NCBI GenBank assembly: GCA_910586965.1 | Contig: CAJUMF010000002.1 | Span: 101,589-165,588 of the forward strand | Reading direction: 5' to 3' | Length of the DNA stretch: 64,000 nt | DNA from: an uncultured Dorea sp. | Lineage (GTDB): Bacteria; Bacillota; Clostridia; Lachnospirales; Lachnospiraceae | In this document: piece after piece, positions 22,969 through 31,298 of the stretch | Position numbering within the stretch: position 1 is the first letter of the stretch | How the letters are laid out: the number at the start of each line of letters is the position of its first letter | The notes under the pieces: model-generated | Seen by the model: only the letters and a program-made list of their open reading frames with translations | Databases searched by the model: none | What the model was told of the DNA's origin: nothing | Position numbers and translations under genes: made by a program

Positions 22969-24408
22969 ATGGGCAACATAGCAACAGAAAGTGCAGCGAG
23001 CAAAAGAATCATAGATTTGCTTGATGCAGGAAGCTTTGTTGAAATCGGCAGCGCTGTCACGGCGAGAACGACTGATTTTAACATGCAGGAAAAAGAAACC
23101 CCGGCAGATGGCGTGATTACAGGTTATGGTGTGATTGACGGGAATTTAGTGTATGTTTACAGCCAGGATGCTTCTGTTTTAAATGGAGCGATTGGAGAGA
23201 TGCATGCGAAGAAGATTGCTAATATCTATGATATGGCAATGAAGATGGGTGCACCGGTCATTGGATTGATCGACTGTGCGGGACTGAGACTTCAGGAGGC
23301 GACAGATGCATTGAATGCTTTTGGCATGTTATATATGAAGCAGTCATTAGCTTCTGGTGTTGTGCCGCAGATTTCGGCTATTTTTGGGACATGCGGCGGC
23401 GGACTTGCACTTGTCCCGGCTCTTACAGATTTTACATTTATGGAATCTTCTAAGGCAAAGTTATTTGTGAATTCTCCGAATGCAATCGCAGGCAATGACA
23501 TTTCCAAATGTAATACCTCATCGATACAGTATCAGAGTGAGAAAGCAGGTCTTGTAGACCGGGCCGGGACGCAAGAAGAGATTCTCGCAGAGATTCGTAT
23601 GCTTGTAAATATGCTTCCGGCTAACAATGAGGAAGACAGTTCCTACAGCGATTGCGCAGATGATCTGAACAGAGTTTGTGCTGATATTGAAAATGCGGTA
23701 GAAGACACAGCGATCGTGCTCTCGAATATCTCTGACGGATATGTATTTTTTGAGACGAAAAAAGATTATGCGAAAGATATGGTGACAGGCTTTATCCGGC
23801 TCAATGGCATGACAGTAGGAGCGGTTGCAAACCGATCTAAGATATATAATGAAGAAGGCGATGTATTAGCAGAATTTGACGGCGCTTTATCTGCGGACGG
23901 TGCGCAGAAGGCGGCGGAGTTCATTGGTTTCTGTGATGCGTTTAACATTCCGGTCCTTTCGCTTACAAATGTTTCTGGTTTTGCAGCTACAGAGTATGAT
24001 GAGGCGCATCTGGCAAAAGCGGCGGCAAAACTTACCTATGCGTTTGCGAATGCCACAGTGCCGAAGGTCAATGTTGTGATCGGAAAGGCTTTTGGAAGTG
24101 CTTACGCGGTGATGAACAGCAAGGCCACAGGAGCGGATATGGTATATGCATGGCCCACAGCAGAGATCGGTATGATGGATGCGGCGCTGGCGGCAAAGAT
24201 CATGTATGCCGGTTCGGGCGCAGAGGTACTGAAAGAAAAAGCGGCAGAGTATAGAGAGCTTCAGTCGAGTCCCATATCTGCGGCAAGAAGGGGATATGTA
24301 GATACGATCATTGAGCCGGCAGACACCAGAAAGTATATAATCGGCGCTTTTGAGATGTTATTCACAAAGAGAGAGGACCGTCCGATGAAAAAGCATGGTG
24401 CGGTTTAG
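22969..24408 (+). CDS. Carboxyltransferase of the acyl-CoA carboxylase beta / MmdA (12S) family
   Basis: 479 residues, with the two crotonase-fold lobes of biotin-dependent acyl-CoA carboxyltransferases. N-lobe: 'DLLDAGSFVEIGS', 'VYVYSQDASVLNGAIGEMHA', and glycine-rich 'GTCGGGLALVPALTDFTFM', an oxyanion site. C-lobe: 'TVGAVANRS', 'LTNVSGFAATEYDEAHL', 'VIGKAFGSAYAVMNSKA'. Related to methylmalonyl-CoA decarboxylase alpha and the 12S subunit of transcarboxylase. It moves CO2 between an acyl-CoA and carboxybiotin; the acyl-CoA is not certain. A little shorter than typical MmdA (~510). GGAGGG precedes ATG 22969. First of five genes with OadG, a biotin carrier, OadB-like pump and a 5S/OadA-like subunit. 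Confidence 0.88.
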   Translation: MGNIATESAASKRIIDLLDAGSFVEIGSAVTARTTDFNMQEKETPADGVITGYGVIDGNLVYVYSQDASVLNGAIGEMHAKKIANIYDMAMKMGAPVIGLIDCAGLRLQEATDALNAFGMLYMKQSLASGVVPQISAIFGTCGGGLALVPALTDFTFMESSKAKLFVNSPNAIAGNDISKCNTSSIQYQSEKAGLVDRAGTQEEILAEIRMLVNMLPANNEEDSSYSDCADDLNRVCADIENAVEDTAIVLSNISDGYVFFETKKDYAKDMVTGFIRLNGMTVGAVANRSKIYNEEGDVLAEFDGALSADGAQKAAEFIGFCDAFNIPVLSLTNVSGFAATEYDEAHLAKAAAKLTYAFANATVPKVNVVIGKAFGSAYAVMNSKATGADMVYAWPTAEIGMMDAALAAKIMYAGSGAEVLKEKAAEYRELQSSPISAARRGYVDTIIEPADTRKYIIGAFEMLFTKREDRPMKKHGAV

Positions 24409-24422
24409 AGAGGTGAGGCAAA

Positions 24423-25202
24423 TTGAAGAAGAAAATTAGCTTATTAATATGCATGATTGCGGCTGTGCTTTGCTTTACTGCCTGCGGGAAGACAGAAGAA
24501 GCACCCTACAATGAGGCGGAGCTTACCCAGGTGGCGGATTTTCTCATCGGTTACTGTGCAGAGGCGGATGAGATGGCTCTTGAGCAGTGGAAGGAGATGT
24601 CGGAATTCGGTATTAACTTACAGCTTACTGAGGCCGGGCTTCCTTTTGAGGCGGAGAGTTTCTTGAGTGTTCTAGACAGTTGGCAGGCAGGCATCGCGGA
24701 GTGCGGTAACTATATTGAGCACGGCGACTACAGTTTTAAGGTGACTAACGGCAAGATTGAGGTCAGCTCTGATGCGAAGTTCGAAAACAGAGATGCAGTG
24801 ATTTCTTTTATGTTTGACAGTGAAGAGAAGCTTGAGAGTATGACTGTCAGTGCCAACATGGAGACAGGAGAGATTTTAAAGAAAGCAGGGCTTAATACAG
24901 TACTTGGCATGGGAACTGTATTCTCGGTTCTGATTCTTATCGCGTTTATTATCTCTCTGTTTAAATTCATCCCGGCAATCCAGGCAGCTTTTTCGAAGAA
25001 GCCTGAGCCGGCAGAGGTTAAAAGTGCAGCCCCGGCGGCTCCTGTATCGACTCCGGCCGCAAAGAAGCCAGAAGAAGCGGATGATACGGAACTGATCGCG
25101 GTAATCTCTGCAGCCATTGCAGCGGCAGAAGGGACAAGTACGGACGGATTTATTGTCAGAAGCATCAGACGCCGTCCATCAAATAAATGGAGTTCAAAGT
25201 AA
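24423..25202 (+). CDS. OadG family subunit with N-terminal lipoprotein domain
   Basis: 259 residues, starting at TTG 24423 behind GAGGTGAGG. The N-terminus is a lipoprotein signal: 'ICMIAAVLCFTACGK' with Cys near residue 21. About 130 exported residues follow, then one membrane helix (near 160-183) and an Ala/Pro-rich cytosolic linker, ending in 'ISAAIAAAEGTSTDGFIVRS', the OadG C-terminal signature helix. Ordinary OadG/MmdD gamma/delta subunits have only ~80-120 residues: helix, linker and tail. The extra lipobox domain is unusual compared with those. It should hold the carboxyltransferase and biotin carrier to the membrane pump. Confidence 0.8.
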   Translation: MKKKISLLICMIAAVLCFTACGKTEEAPYNEAELTQVADFLIGYCAEADEMALEQWKEMSEFGINLQLTEAGLPFEAESFLSVLDSWQAGIAECGNYIEHGDYSFKVTNGKIEVSSDAKFENRDAVISFMFDSEEKLESMTVSANMETGEILKKAGLNTVLGMGTVFSVLILIAFIISLFKFIPAIQAAFSKKPEPAEVKSAAPAAPVSTPAAKKPEEADDTELIAVISAAIAAAEGTSTDGFIVRSIRRRPSNKWSSK

Positions 25203-25222
25203 AACTTTAGGAGGTTATTAAG

Positions 25223-25600
25223 ATGAAAAATTATACGATCACAGTAAACGGTAATGTATATGATGTTACAGTAGAAGAAAAAGGAGCAGGTACGGTTTCA
25301 GCGGCAGCACCGGTTATGGCGGCGGCCCCGGCAGCTCCAAAGGCGGCTCCGGCGGCAGCGGCACCGAAAGCTTCGGCAGGTGCAGGCGCGATCGAAGTAA
25401 AGGCAGGTGCGGCAGGAAAGGTATTCAAGATTGAAGCTAATGTGGGACAGAGCGTGAAGAAGGGCGATGCAGTCGTGATCATTGAAGCGATGAAGATGGA
25501 AATCCCGGTTGTGGCTCCGGAGGACGGAACGGTTGCAAGCATCGATGCGGCAGTGGGCGATCCGGTTGAGGCAGGAGCAGTACTGGCTACATTAAATTAA
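25223..25600 (+). CDS. Biotin carboxyl carrier protein of the decarboxylase
   Basis: 125 residues. N-terminal ~25 residues ('YTITVNGNVYDVTVEEKG'), an Ala/Pro hinge (30-58), then a biotinyl domain whose 'IIEAMKMEIPV' contains the biotinylated Lys. Size and layout match the 1.3S subunit of transcarboxylase and MmdC. AGGAGG lies upstream of ATG 25223. The carrier shuttles CO2 from the carboxyltransferase to the OadB-like pump or to the second transferase. Confidence 0.95.
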   Translation: MKNYTITVNGNVYDVTVEEKGAGTVSAAAPVMAAAPAAPKAAPAAAAPKASAGAGAIEVKAGAAGKVFKIEANVGQSVKKGDAVVIIEAMKMEIPVVAPEDGTVASIDAAVGDPVEAGAVLATLN

Positions 25601-25658
25601 TGTGAGACATATTCAGAAGAAGGAATCTTTTGAAATGAACACGACTGGAGGTTAAAAA

Positions 25659-26810
25659 ATGGAATATATAACAACGACATTAGGAAACCTCATTCAGCAG
25701 ACAGCGTTCTTAAACCTCTCTGTAGGGAATCTGATCATGATTGCTGTTGCATGTTTTTTCCTATATTTGGCAATTCGGCATGGATTTGAGCCATTGCTTC
25801 TTGTTCCGATCGCATTTGGTATGCTGCTTGTTAATATTTATCCGGATATTATGCTGCATGCAGATGAATCGGCCAACGGAGTGGGCGGTCTTTTGTATTA
25901 TTTCTATGTGCTGGATGAGTGGGCGATCTTACCGTCACTGATTTTTATGGGTGTGGGGGCGATGACAGATTTTGGCCCTTTAATTGCCAATCCTAAGAGC
26001 TTCCTTTTAGGTGCGGCAGCACAGTTTGGTATTTTTACGGCATATTTAGGAGCGATGGCCATGGGCTTTTCGGATAAGGCCGCCGCGGCAGTTTCTATCA
26101 TCGGAGGAGCAGACGGGCCGACGTCTATCTTCCTTGCAGGCAAGCTGCAGCAGACAGCGATCATGGGACCGATCGCGGTGGCAGCATACTCTTATATGGC
26201 GCTTGTTCCGGTGATCCAGCCGCCGATCATGAAATTATTTACAACGGAGAAGGAGCGGAAGATCAAGATGGAGCAGCTTCGGCCGGTGTCTAAGCTTGAG
26301 CGGATCTTGTTCCCGATCATCGTTACGATCGTCGTATGTATGATCCTTCCGACTACAGCTCCTCTTGTAGGTATGCTGATGCTCGGGAACCTGTTCCGTG
26401 AGTGCGGTGTAGTGAGACAGCTTACAGAGACGGCATCCAATGCATTGATGTATATTGTCGTTATTCTTCTTGGAACATCTGTAGGAGCAACTACAAGTGC
26501 GGAAGCTTTCCTTAACTGGGATACGATCAAGATCGTGATTTTAGGATTGGTAGCATTTGCAGTGGGTACAGCGGCAGGTGTGCTGTTCGGAAAACTGATG
26601 TGCATTGCGACTCACGGCAAAGTGAATCCGCTGATTGGTTCTGCCGGAGTATCTGCGGTTCCGATGGCAGCCAGAGTATCCCAGAAGGTGGGAGCGGAGG
26701 CGGATCCGACTAATTTCCTTCTGATGCATGCGATGGGACCGAATGTTGCAGGAGTTATCGGTACCGCAGTTGCTGCCGGTACATTTATGGCAATCTTTGG
26801 CGTTATGTAA
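25659..26810 (+). CDS. Sodium ion-pumping decarboxylase beta subunit (OadB/MmdB/GcdB)
   Basis: 383 residues of high hydrophobicity, ten or more membrane segments. Conserved family stretches: 'GVGAMTDFGPLIANPKSFLL', 'AAVSIIGGADGPTSIFLAGK' and 'NPLIGSAGVSAVPMAARVSQ', which carry the Asp, Asn and Ser residues used for Na+ and proton movement in Klebsiella OadB. It decarboxylates carboxybiotin and exports Na+. AGGTT precedes ATG 25659. Coupling carboxyl transfer to a sodium gradient fits an organism that also encodes Rnf. Confidence 0.95.
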   Translation: MEYITTTLGNLIQQTAFLNLSVGNLIMIAVACFFLYLAIRHGFEPLLLVPIAFGMLLVNIYPDIMLHADESANGVGGLLYYFYVLDEWAILPSLIFMGVGAMTDFGPLIANPKSFLLGAAAQFGIFTAYLGAMAMGFSDKAAAAVSIIGGADGPTSIFLAGKLQQTAIMGPIAVAAYSYMALVPVIQPPIMKLFTTEKERKIKMEQLRPVSKLERILFPIIVTIVVCMILPTTAPLVGMLMLGNLFRECGVVRQLTETASNALMYIVVILLGTSVGATTSAEAFLNWDTIKIVILGLVAFAVGTAAGVLFGKLMCIATHGKVNPLIGSAGVSAVPMAARVSQKVGAEADPTNFLLMHAMGPNVAGVIGTAVAAGTFMAIFGVM

Positions 26811-26834
26811 AAATAATATTTTGGAGGATGTAAA

Positions 26835-28250
26835 ATGGCAGAAATAGAAAAAAAACCAATTAAGATAACAGAGACAATCTTACGTGACGCACATCAGTCT
26901 TTGATCGCAACGCGTATGACTACAGAGCAGATGCTCCCGATCGTAGATAAGATGGATAAAGTGGGATATCATTCTGTTGAGTGCTGGGGCGGTGCTACTT
27001 TTGACGCTTCCCTTCGTTTCTTAAAGGAAGATCCGTGGGAAAGGCTCCGGAAATTCCGGGATGGTTTCAAGAATACGAAACTTCAGATGCTGTTCCGCGG
27101 ACAGAATATTTTGGGATACCGTCCTTATGCGGACGATGTGGTTGAGTATTTTGTCCAGAAATCAGTTGCAAATGGAATTGACATCATCCGTATTTTCGAC
27201 TGTCTGAATGACCTTAGAAACTTGCAGACAGCGGTTACGGCGGCTAATAAGGAAAAGGCTGACGCACAGGTGGCTCTTTCTTATACACTGGGCGATGCCT
27301 ACACGATGGAATACTGGGTGGATATTGCGAAGAGAATTGAGGATATGGGTGCAACATCTATCTGTATCAAGGATATGGCAGGACTCCTTGTTCCGTACAA
27401 AGCGACAGAACTTATCGGTGCGCTGAAAGAAGCGGTAAGCCTACCGATTCAGCTTCATACCCACTATACGTCGGGCGTTGCCTCTATGACTTATCTTAAG
27501 GCGGTTGAGGCAGGTGTTGACGTGATCGATACGGCTATGTCGCCGTTTGCCTTAGGGACGAGCCAGCCGGCGACAGAGGTTATGGTTGAGACGTTTAAAG
27601 GCACTCCGTATGACACAGGCTTTGACCAGAACCTCTTGGCGGAGATTGCGGATTACTTCCGTCCGATCCGCGATGAGGCATTAGAGAGCGGGCTTCTCAA
27701 CCCGAAGAACATGGGTGTTAATATCAAGACTTTGCTTTACCAGGTGCCGGGCGGTATGCTCTCCAACCTGACCTCGCAGCTTAAAGAGCAGAATGCAGAG
27801 GATAAGTATTACGATGTTCTTGAGGAAGTCCCGAAGGTTCGTAAAGACCTTGGTGAGCCGCCGCTAGTAACCCCGTCTTCACAGATCGTCGGAACCCAGG
27901 CAGTATTCAACGTGTTGATGGGCGAGCGCTATAAGATGGCGACCAAGGAGACGAAGGATGTCTTAAGCGGAAAATATGGTGCGACGGTCAAGCCGTTTAA
28001 CGAAGAAGTGAGAAAGAAAGTTCTCGGTGAGGATGCGGAGATCATCACCTGCCGTCCGGCAGACCTTATCGCGGACGAGCTTGATACGCTCCGGGGCGAG
28101 ATGTCCCAGTGGAGCCAGCAGGATGAGGACGTACTGTCTTATGCACTGTTCCCGCAGGTGGCTACAGATTTCTTCAAGTACCGCGAGGCACAGCAGACGA
28201 AGATCGACCCGGCTGTAGCAGATACGGATAATGGGAGCTATCCTGTATAA
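26835..28250 (+). CDS. OadA/5S-like carboxyltransferase subunit (pyruvate/oxaloacetate), without biotin domain
   Basis: 471 residues. TIM-barrel carboxyltransferase of the HMGL-like type: 'ETILRDAHQSLIATRM' holds the metal-binding Asp, 'CWGGATFDASLRFLKEDPWE', 'MLFRGQNILGYRPYADDVVE', 'CIKDMAGLL' (Lys that becomes carbamylated), 'LHTHYTSGVASMT' with His metal ligands, and the conserved C-terminal helical domain. OadA proteins usually end with their own biotinyl domain (~590 residues); here that domain is missing and the carrier is separate, as in the 5S subunit of Propionibacterium transcarboxylase. Acts on oxaloacetate or pyruvate. GGAGG precedes ATG 26835. A stem-loop ends the operon. Confidence 0.93.
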   Translation: MAEIEKKPIKITETILRDAHQSLIATRMTTEQMLPIVDKMDKVGYHSVECWGGATFDASLRFLKEDPWERLRKFRDGFKNTKLQMLFRGQNILGYRPYADDVVEYFVQKSVANGIDIIRIFDCLNDLRNLQTAVTAANKEKADAQVALSYTLGDAYTMEYWVDIAKRIEDMGATSICIKDMAGLLVPYKATELIGALKEAVSLPIQLHTHYTSGVASMTYLKAVEAGVDVIDTAMSPFALGTSQPATEVMVETFKGTPYDTGFDQNLLAEIADYFRPIRDEALESGLLNPKNMGVNIKTLLYQVPGGMLSNLTSQLKEQNAEDKYYDVLEEVPKVRKDLGEPPLVTPSSQIVGTQAVFNVLMGERYKMATKETKDVLSGKYGATVKPFNEEVRKKVLGEDAEIITCRPADLIADELDTLRGEMSQWSQQDEDVLSYALFPQVATDFFKYREAQQTKIDPAVADTDNGSYPV

Positions 28251-28258
28251 AAATGAGT

Positions 28259-28303
28259 TGAAAAAAGGACCTGAATGCAAAAGTGCATCCGGGTTCTTTT
28301 CTT
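28259..28303 (+). terminator. Terminator of the decarboxylase operon
   Basis: AAGGACCTGAATGCA / TGCATCCGGGTTCTT, 15-base stem with wobble pairs, loop of four, tail TTCTT; A tract upstream. Confidence 0.8.
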
Positions 28304-28368
28304 GGATAGCGGCATTGCCGCTGTGTCTTTGCGGGTAAAAAAAGTCTGTATGAAATCCTGATATTTTG

Positions 28369-28397
28369 TTGAATATTCTGTTTTTCTCATTTATAAT
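28369..28397 (+). promoter_or_regulatory. Promoter of the RpiR regulator operon
   Basis: TTGAAT, 17-base spacer, TATAAT; 35 bases before ATG 28433. Confidence 0.75.
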
Positions 28398-28432
28398 AAT
28401 TAGATGTGGATTGAAAAAGGACGGACGATACT

Positions 28433-29365
28433 ATGGGGAAGAAGAACGATTTACAGCGGAAGTTAGAAGAGGGATACAGCCGGTTCAGCAAAGGGCAGAA
28501 GAAGCTTGCGGATTTCATCCGTAAAGATTATGATAAGGCGGCTTTTTTGACAGCGGCAAGAATGGGTGAAGAAGTAGGTGTCAGTGAATCTACGGTTGTA
28601 CGTTTTGCCATGGCGTTGGGGTATGATGGATATCCGGGATTCCAGAGAGCCCTTGGAGAACTTGTCCGTATGAAGCTGAATTCGATCCAGCGAATGGAAG
28701 TTACTTACGGACGCATTAGCCAGGGTGAGATTCTTGCGACAGTGCTCCAATCGGATATTGATAAGATAAAGATGACTTTGGGGGATTTGGAGCGAGAGAC
28801 TTTTGAGTTGGCGGTGGAGACGATCCTTGAGGCAAGGAGAGTCTATGTGATCGGAATCAGGAGTTGTGCACCTTTGGCCAGTTTTCTGGCATTTTACTTG
28901 AACCCCATCTGTGAAAATGTGACATTGGTGAACACGAACAGTTCCAGCGAGATTTTTGAACAGTTGATCCGAGTGGATGAGCGGGATGTGATCATTGGCA
29001 TCAGCTTTCCAAGATATTCTATGAGAACTTTGAAGGCATTGGAATTTGCAAGTAACCGGAAAGCAAAAGTGATCACGCTTACAGACAGTATTCATTCCCC
29101 TATGACCCTCTATTCTTCATGTAATCTGATTGCCAGAAGTGATATGGCATCTATTGTGGACTCCCTTGTAGCGCCTTTGAGCGTGGTGAATGCACTTGTA
29201 GTGGCGCTCTGCATGAAAAAGCAGGATGAAGTGATCAAGACCCTTGAGATGTTAGAGGATATTTGGGATGAGTATCAAGTGTACAGTAAGGACGAGCTTA
29301 ATATGCTGGGAGATAAAGTAGAGCTTACAAAGACGTGGGAGGGCGAAGTAGAAGAGAATGAGTAA
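28433..29365 (+). CDS. MurR/RpiR family transcriptional regulator
   Basis: 310 residues. N-terminal RpiR-type helix-turn-helix ('KGQKKLADFIRKDYDKAAFL', 'VGVSESTVVRFAMALGYDGY', with 'PGFQRALGELVRMK') and a C-terminal SIS sugar-phosphate-binding domain ('RRVYVIGIRSCAPLASFLAF', 'IGISFPRYSMRTLKALEFAS'). Usually controls carbohydrate or cell-wall sugar use. A putative effector would be a phosphosugar. Its stop lies eight bases inside the next gene. First gene of a likely transcript through cmk, ispH and rpsA; an extra C-terminal tail of ~25 acidic residues. Confidence 0.9.
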   Translation: MGKKNDLQRKLEEGYSRFSKGQKKLADFIRKDYDKAAFLTAARMGEEVGVSESTVVRFAMALGYDGYPGFQRALGELVRMKLNSIQRMEVTYGRISQGEILATVLQSDIDKIKMTLGDLERETFELAVETILEARRVYVIGIRSCAPLASFLAFYLNPICENVTLVNTNSSSEIFEQLIRVDERDVIIGISFPRYSMRTLKALEFASNRKAKVITLTDSIHSPMTLYSSCNLIARSDMASIVDSLVAPLSVVNALVVALCMKKQDEVIKTLEMLEDIWDEYQVYSKDELNMLGDKVELTKTWEGEVEENE

Positions 29366-30587
29366 AGTGTTGGTGGCAGGCGGAGGCGCAGCAGGTATGT
29401 TTGCGGCGCTCGCAGCAGCGGAGAATGGGCATGAAGTGTCTCTCTATGAAAAAAACGAAAAGCTTGGAAAGAAGTTGTTCATCACGGGAAAGGGAAGATG
29501 CAACTTGACAAATGCCTGTGATGCGGACACTTTTTATGCGTCTGTTATCAGTAATCCGAGATTTTTATACAGCAGTTTTGGAGGGTGTACCAATCAGGAT
29601 GTCATTGCTTTTTTTGAGAGGATCGGTGTCCGGACAAAGACCGAACGGGGAGGCAGAGTGTTTCCGGTTTCCGATCATTCCTCAGATGTCATACGGGGAC
29701 TGGAAAATGAACTGAGACGCAAAAGGGTTGAGGTAAAGCTCCGGACGGAGGTAAAAAGGATCGAGACGGCGGAAGGGAGATTCCGGAGAATTATTTTTTC
29801 GGATGGAAGCTCGGTGGAAGGAGATTCATGCATTGTTGCGACCGGAGGGCTGTCTTATCCTGCTACCGGTTCTACCGGGGATGGTTACCGCTTTGCAGAA
29901 GAGATGGGACATACTGTGAGACAGTGTATCCCGTCACTTGTGCCTGTTGAGACGAAAGAAGCGTGGGTTAAGGAACTTCAAGGAGTTTCGCTGAAAAACG
30001 TGGAGGTTACGGTGTGCGATGGGAAAAAGAAGCTTTTTCGGGAGTTTGGTGAGATGCTGTTTACCCATTATGGTGTCAGCGGTCCGCTCATCATCAGTGC
30101 CAGCAGCCGAGTAGGCAGGAAATTGATGGAAAAGCCCTTGAGGATGGAAATTGATCTGAAACCGGCCCTTGACGCGGAAATGCTTCATAAAAGAATCCTC
30201 AGAGATTTTGAAGAAAGTCAGAACCGGCAGTTTAAAAATGCAGTTGGAAAATTATTTCCTGCAAAATTGGTTCCGGTTATGGTACAATTAAGCGGAATTC
30301 CTCCGGAAAAGAAGGTCAACGTCATCTCGAGGGAAGAGAGGAGCAATTTTGTCCATTTAATAAAGCATCTGCAAATGACACTTACAAGGCTTCGGGATTA
30401 TGATGAGGCGATCATTACAAAGGGCGGAATCGGAACAAAAGAGATAGATCCGAAGACAATGGAATCTAAGCTTATGAAAGGGGTATATTTTGCAGGAGAA
30501 GTTCTTGACCTGGATGGGCTGACAGGTGGATTTAATCTTCAGATTGCATGGTCTACAGGATATGCAGCAGGGAAAAGTATTAAATAA
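29358..30587 (+). CDS. HI0933-type NAD(P)/FAD-dependent flavoprotein
   Basis: 409 residues. Dinucleotide-binding start 'VLVAGGGAAGMFAALAAAEN', then 'YEKNEKLGKKLFITGKGRCN' typical of the BaiN/HI0933 group, 'GLSYPATGSTGDGYRFAEEM', and the end 'AGEVLDLDGLTGGFNLQIAW'. Members of this family are predicted oxidoreductases; BaiN of bile-acid 7-dehydroxylating clostridia belongs to it, but the family is far broader, and nothing here indicates bile acid metabolism. Overlaps the regulator gene by eight bases. Precedes cmk by 18 bases. Confidence 0.88.
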   Translation: MSKVLVAGGGAAGMFAALAAAENGHEVSLYEKNEKLGKKLFITGKGRCNLTNACDADTFYASVISNPRFLYSSFGGCTNQDVIAFFERIGVRTKTERGGRVFPVSDHSSDVIRGLENELRRKRVEVKLRTEVKRIETAEGRFRRIIFSDGSSVEGDSCIVATGGLSYPATGSTGDGYRFAEEMGHTVRQCIPSLVPVETKEAWVKELQGVSLKNVEVTVCDGKKKLFREFGEMLFTHYGVSGPLIISASSRVGRKLMEKPLRMEIDLKPALDAEMLHKRILRDFEESQNRQFKNAVGKLFPAKLVPVMVQLSGIPPEKKVNVISREERSNFVHLIKHLQMTLTRLRDYDEAIITKGGIGTKEIDPKTMESKLMKGVYFAGEVLDLDGLTGGFNLQIAWSTGYAAGKSIK

Positions 30588-30605
30588 AAGGCGGAGGAAA
30601 GAAAG

Positions 30606-31262
30606 ATGGGAATAAATATAGCGATTGACGGACCGGCAGGAGCGGGAAAGAGCACCATTGCAAAGCTGGTGGCAAAGGAGAAAGGGTATATCTATGTAGA
30701 TACCGGAGCCATGTACAGAGGGCTTGCCATTCATTTTATCGATCAGGGTATAAGGCCGGAGGATACGGACGGAATCATTGAAGCCTGCCGCAGTGCGCAG
30801 GTTACAATTCAATACGAAGACGGTAACCAGCAAGTATATCTGAACGGAAAGAATATTACAGCAAGGCTCAGGGATGAAGAAGTGGGGAACATGGCATCTA
30901 AGAGTTCTCCTATTCCGCAGGTGCGTAAGAAGCTTTTAGAGCTTCAGCAAGGGCTTGCCAGGGAGCAGGACGTGATCATGGACGGAAGAGATATCGGGAC
31001 ATGCGTGCTTCCCAATGCAGATGTGAAAGTGTATCTTACAGCCAGCGTTGAGACCCGGGCGAAGCGCAGATTTGACGAGCTTACGCAGAAAGGTATTGCC
31101 TGTGACTTTGAGGAGATTGCAAAAGATATCGCGGAACGGGATGAGCGGGATATGACCCGTGAGACGGCGCCCCTTAAGCAGGCAGAGGATGCGGTGCTTA
31201 TTGACAGCTCTCATATGACCATTGATGAGGTGGTGGCTGCGATTGCAGCGTTATGCCAATAG
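30606..31262 (+). CDS. cmk: Cytidylate kinase
   Basis: 218 residues. P-loop 'IDGPAGAGKSTIAKLVAKE', 'YVDTGAMYRGLAIHF', and the lid region with 'DGRDIGTCVLPNADVKVYLT' and 'AKRRFDEL', all characteristic of Cmk. It phosphorylates CMP and dCMP in the cytosol. GGAGGAAAGAAAG precedes ATG 30606. Clustered with ispH and rpsA as in many Firmicutes. Confidence 0.95.
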   Translation: MGINIAIDGPAGAGKSTIAKLVAKEKGYIYVDTGAMYRGLAIHFIDQGIRPEDTDGIIEACRSAQVTIQYEDGNQQVYLNGKNITARLRDEEVGNMASKSSPIPQVRKKLLELQQGLAREQDVIMDGRDIGTCVLPNADVKVYLTASVETRAKRRFDELTQKGIACDFEEIAKDIAERDERDMTRETAPLKQAEDAVLIDSSHMTIDEVVAAIAALCQ

Positions 31263-31298
31263 GGAATGTGCAGGAAGAGCAGGAGGAGGTGATGCATC

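Noticed and set aside
29358..30587. Assignment of the HI0933-type flavoprotein as BaiN (bile acid 7-dehydroxylation)
   Set aside because: The family is widespread with general oxidoreductase predictions, and no other bai genes lie nearby.
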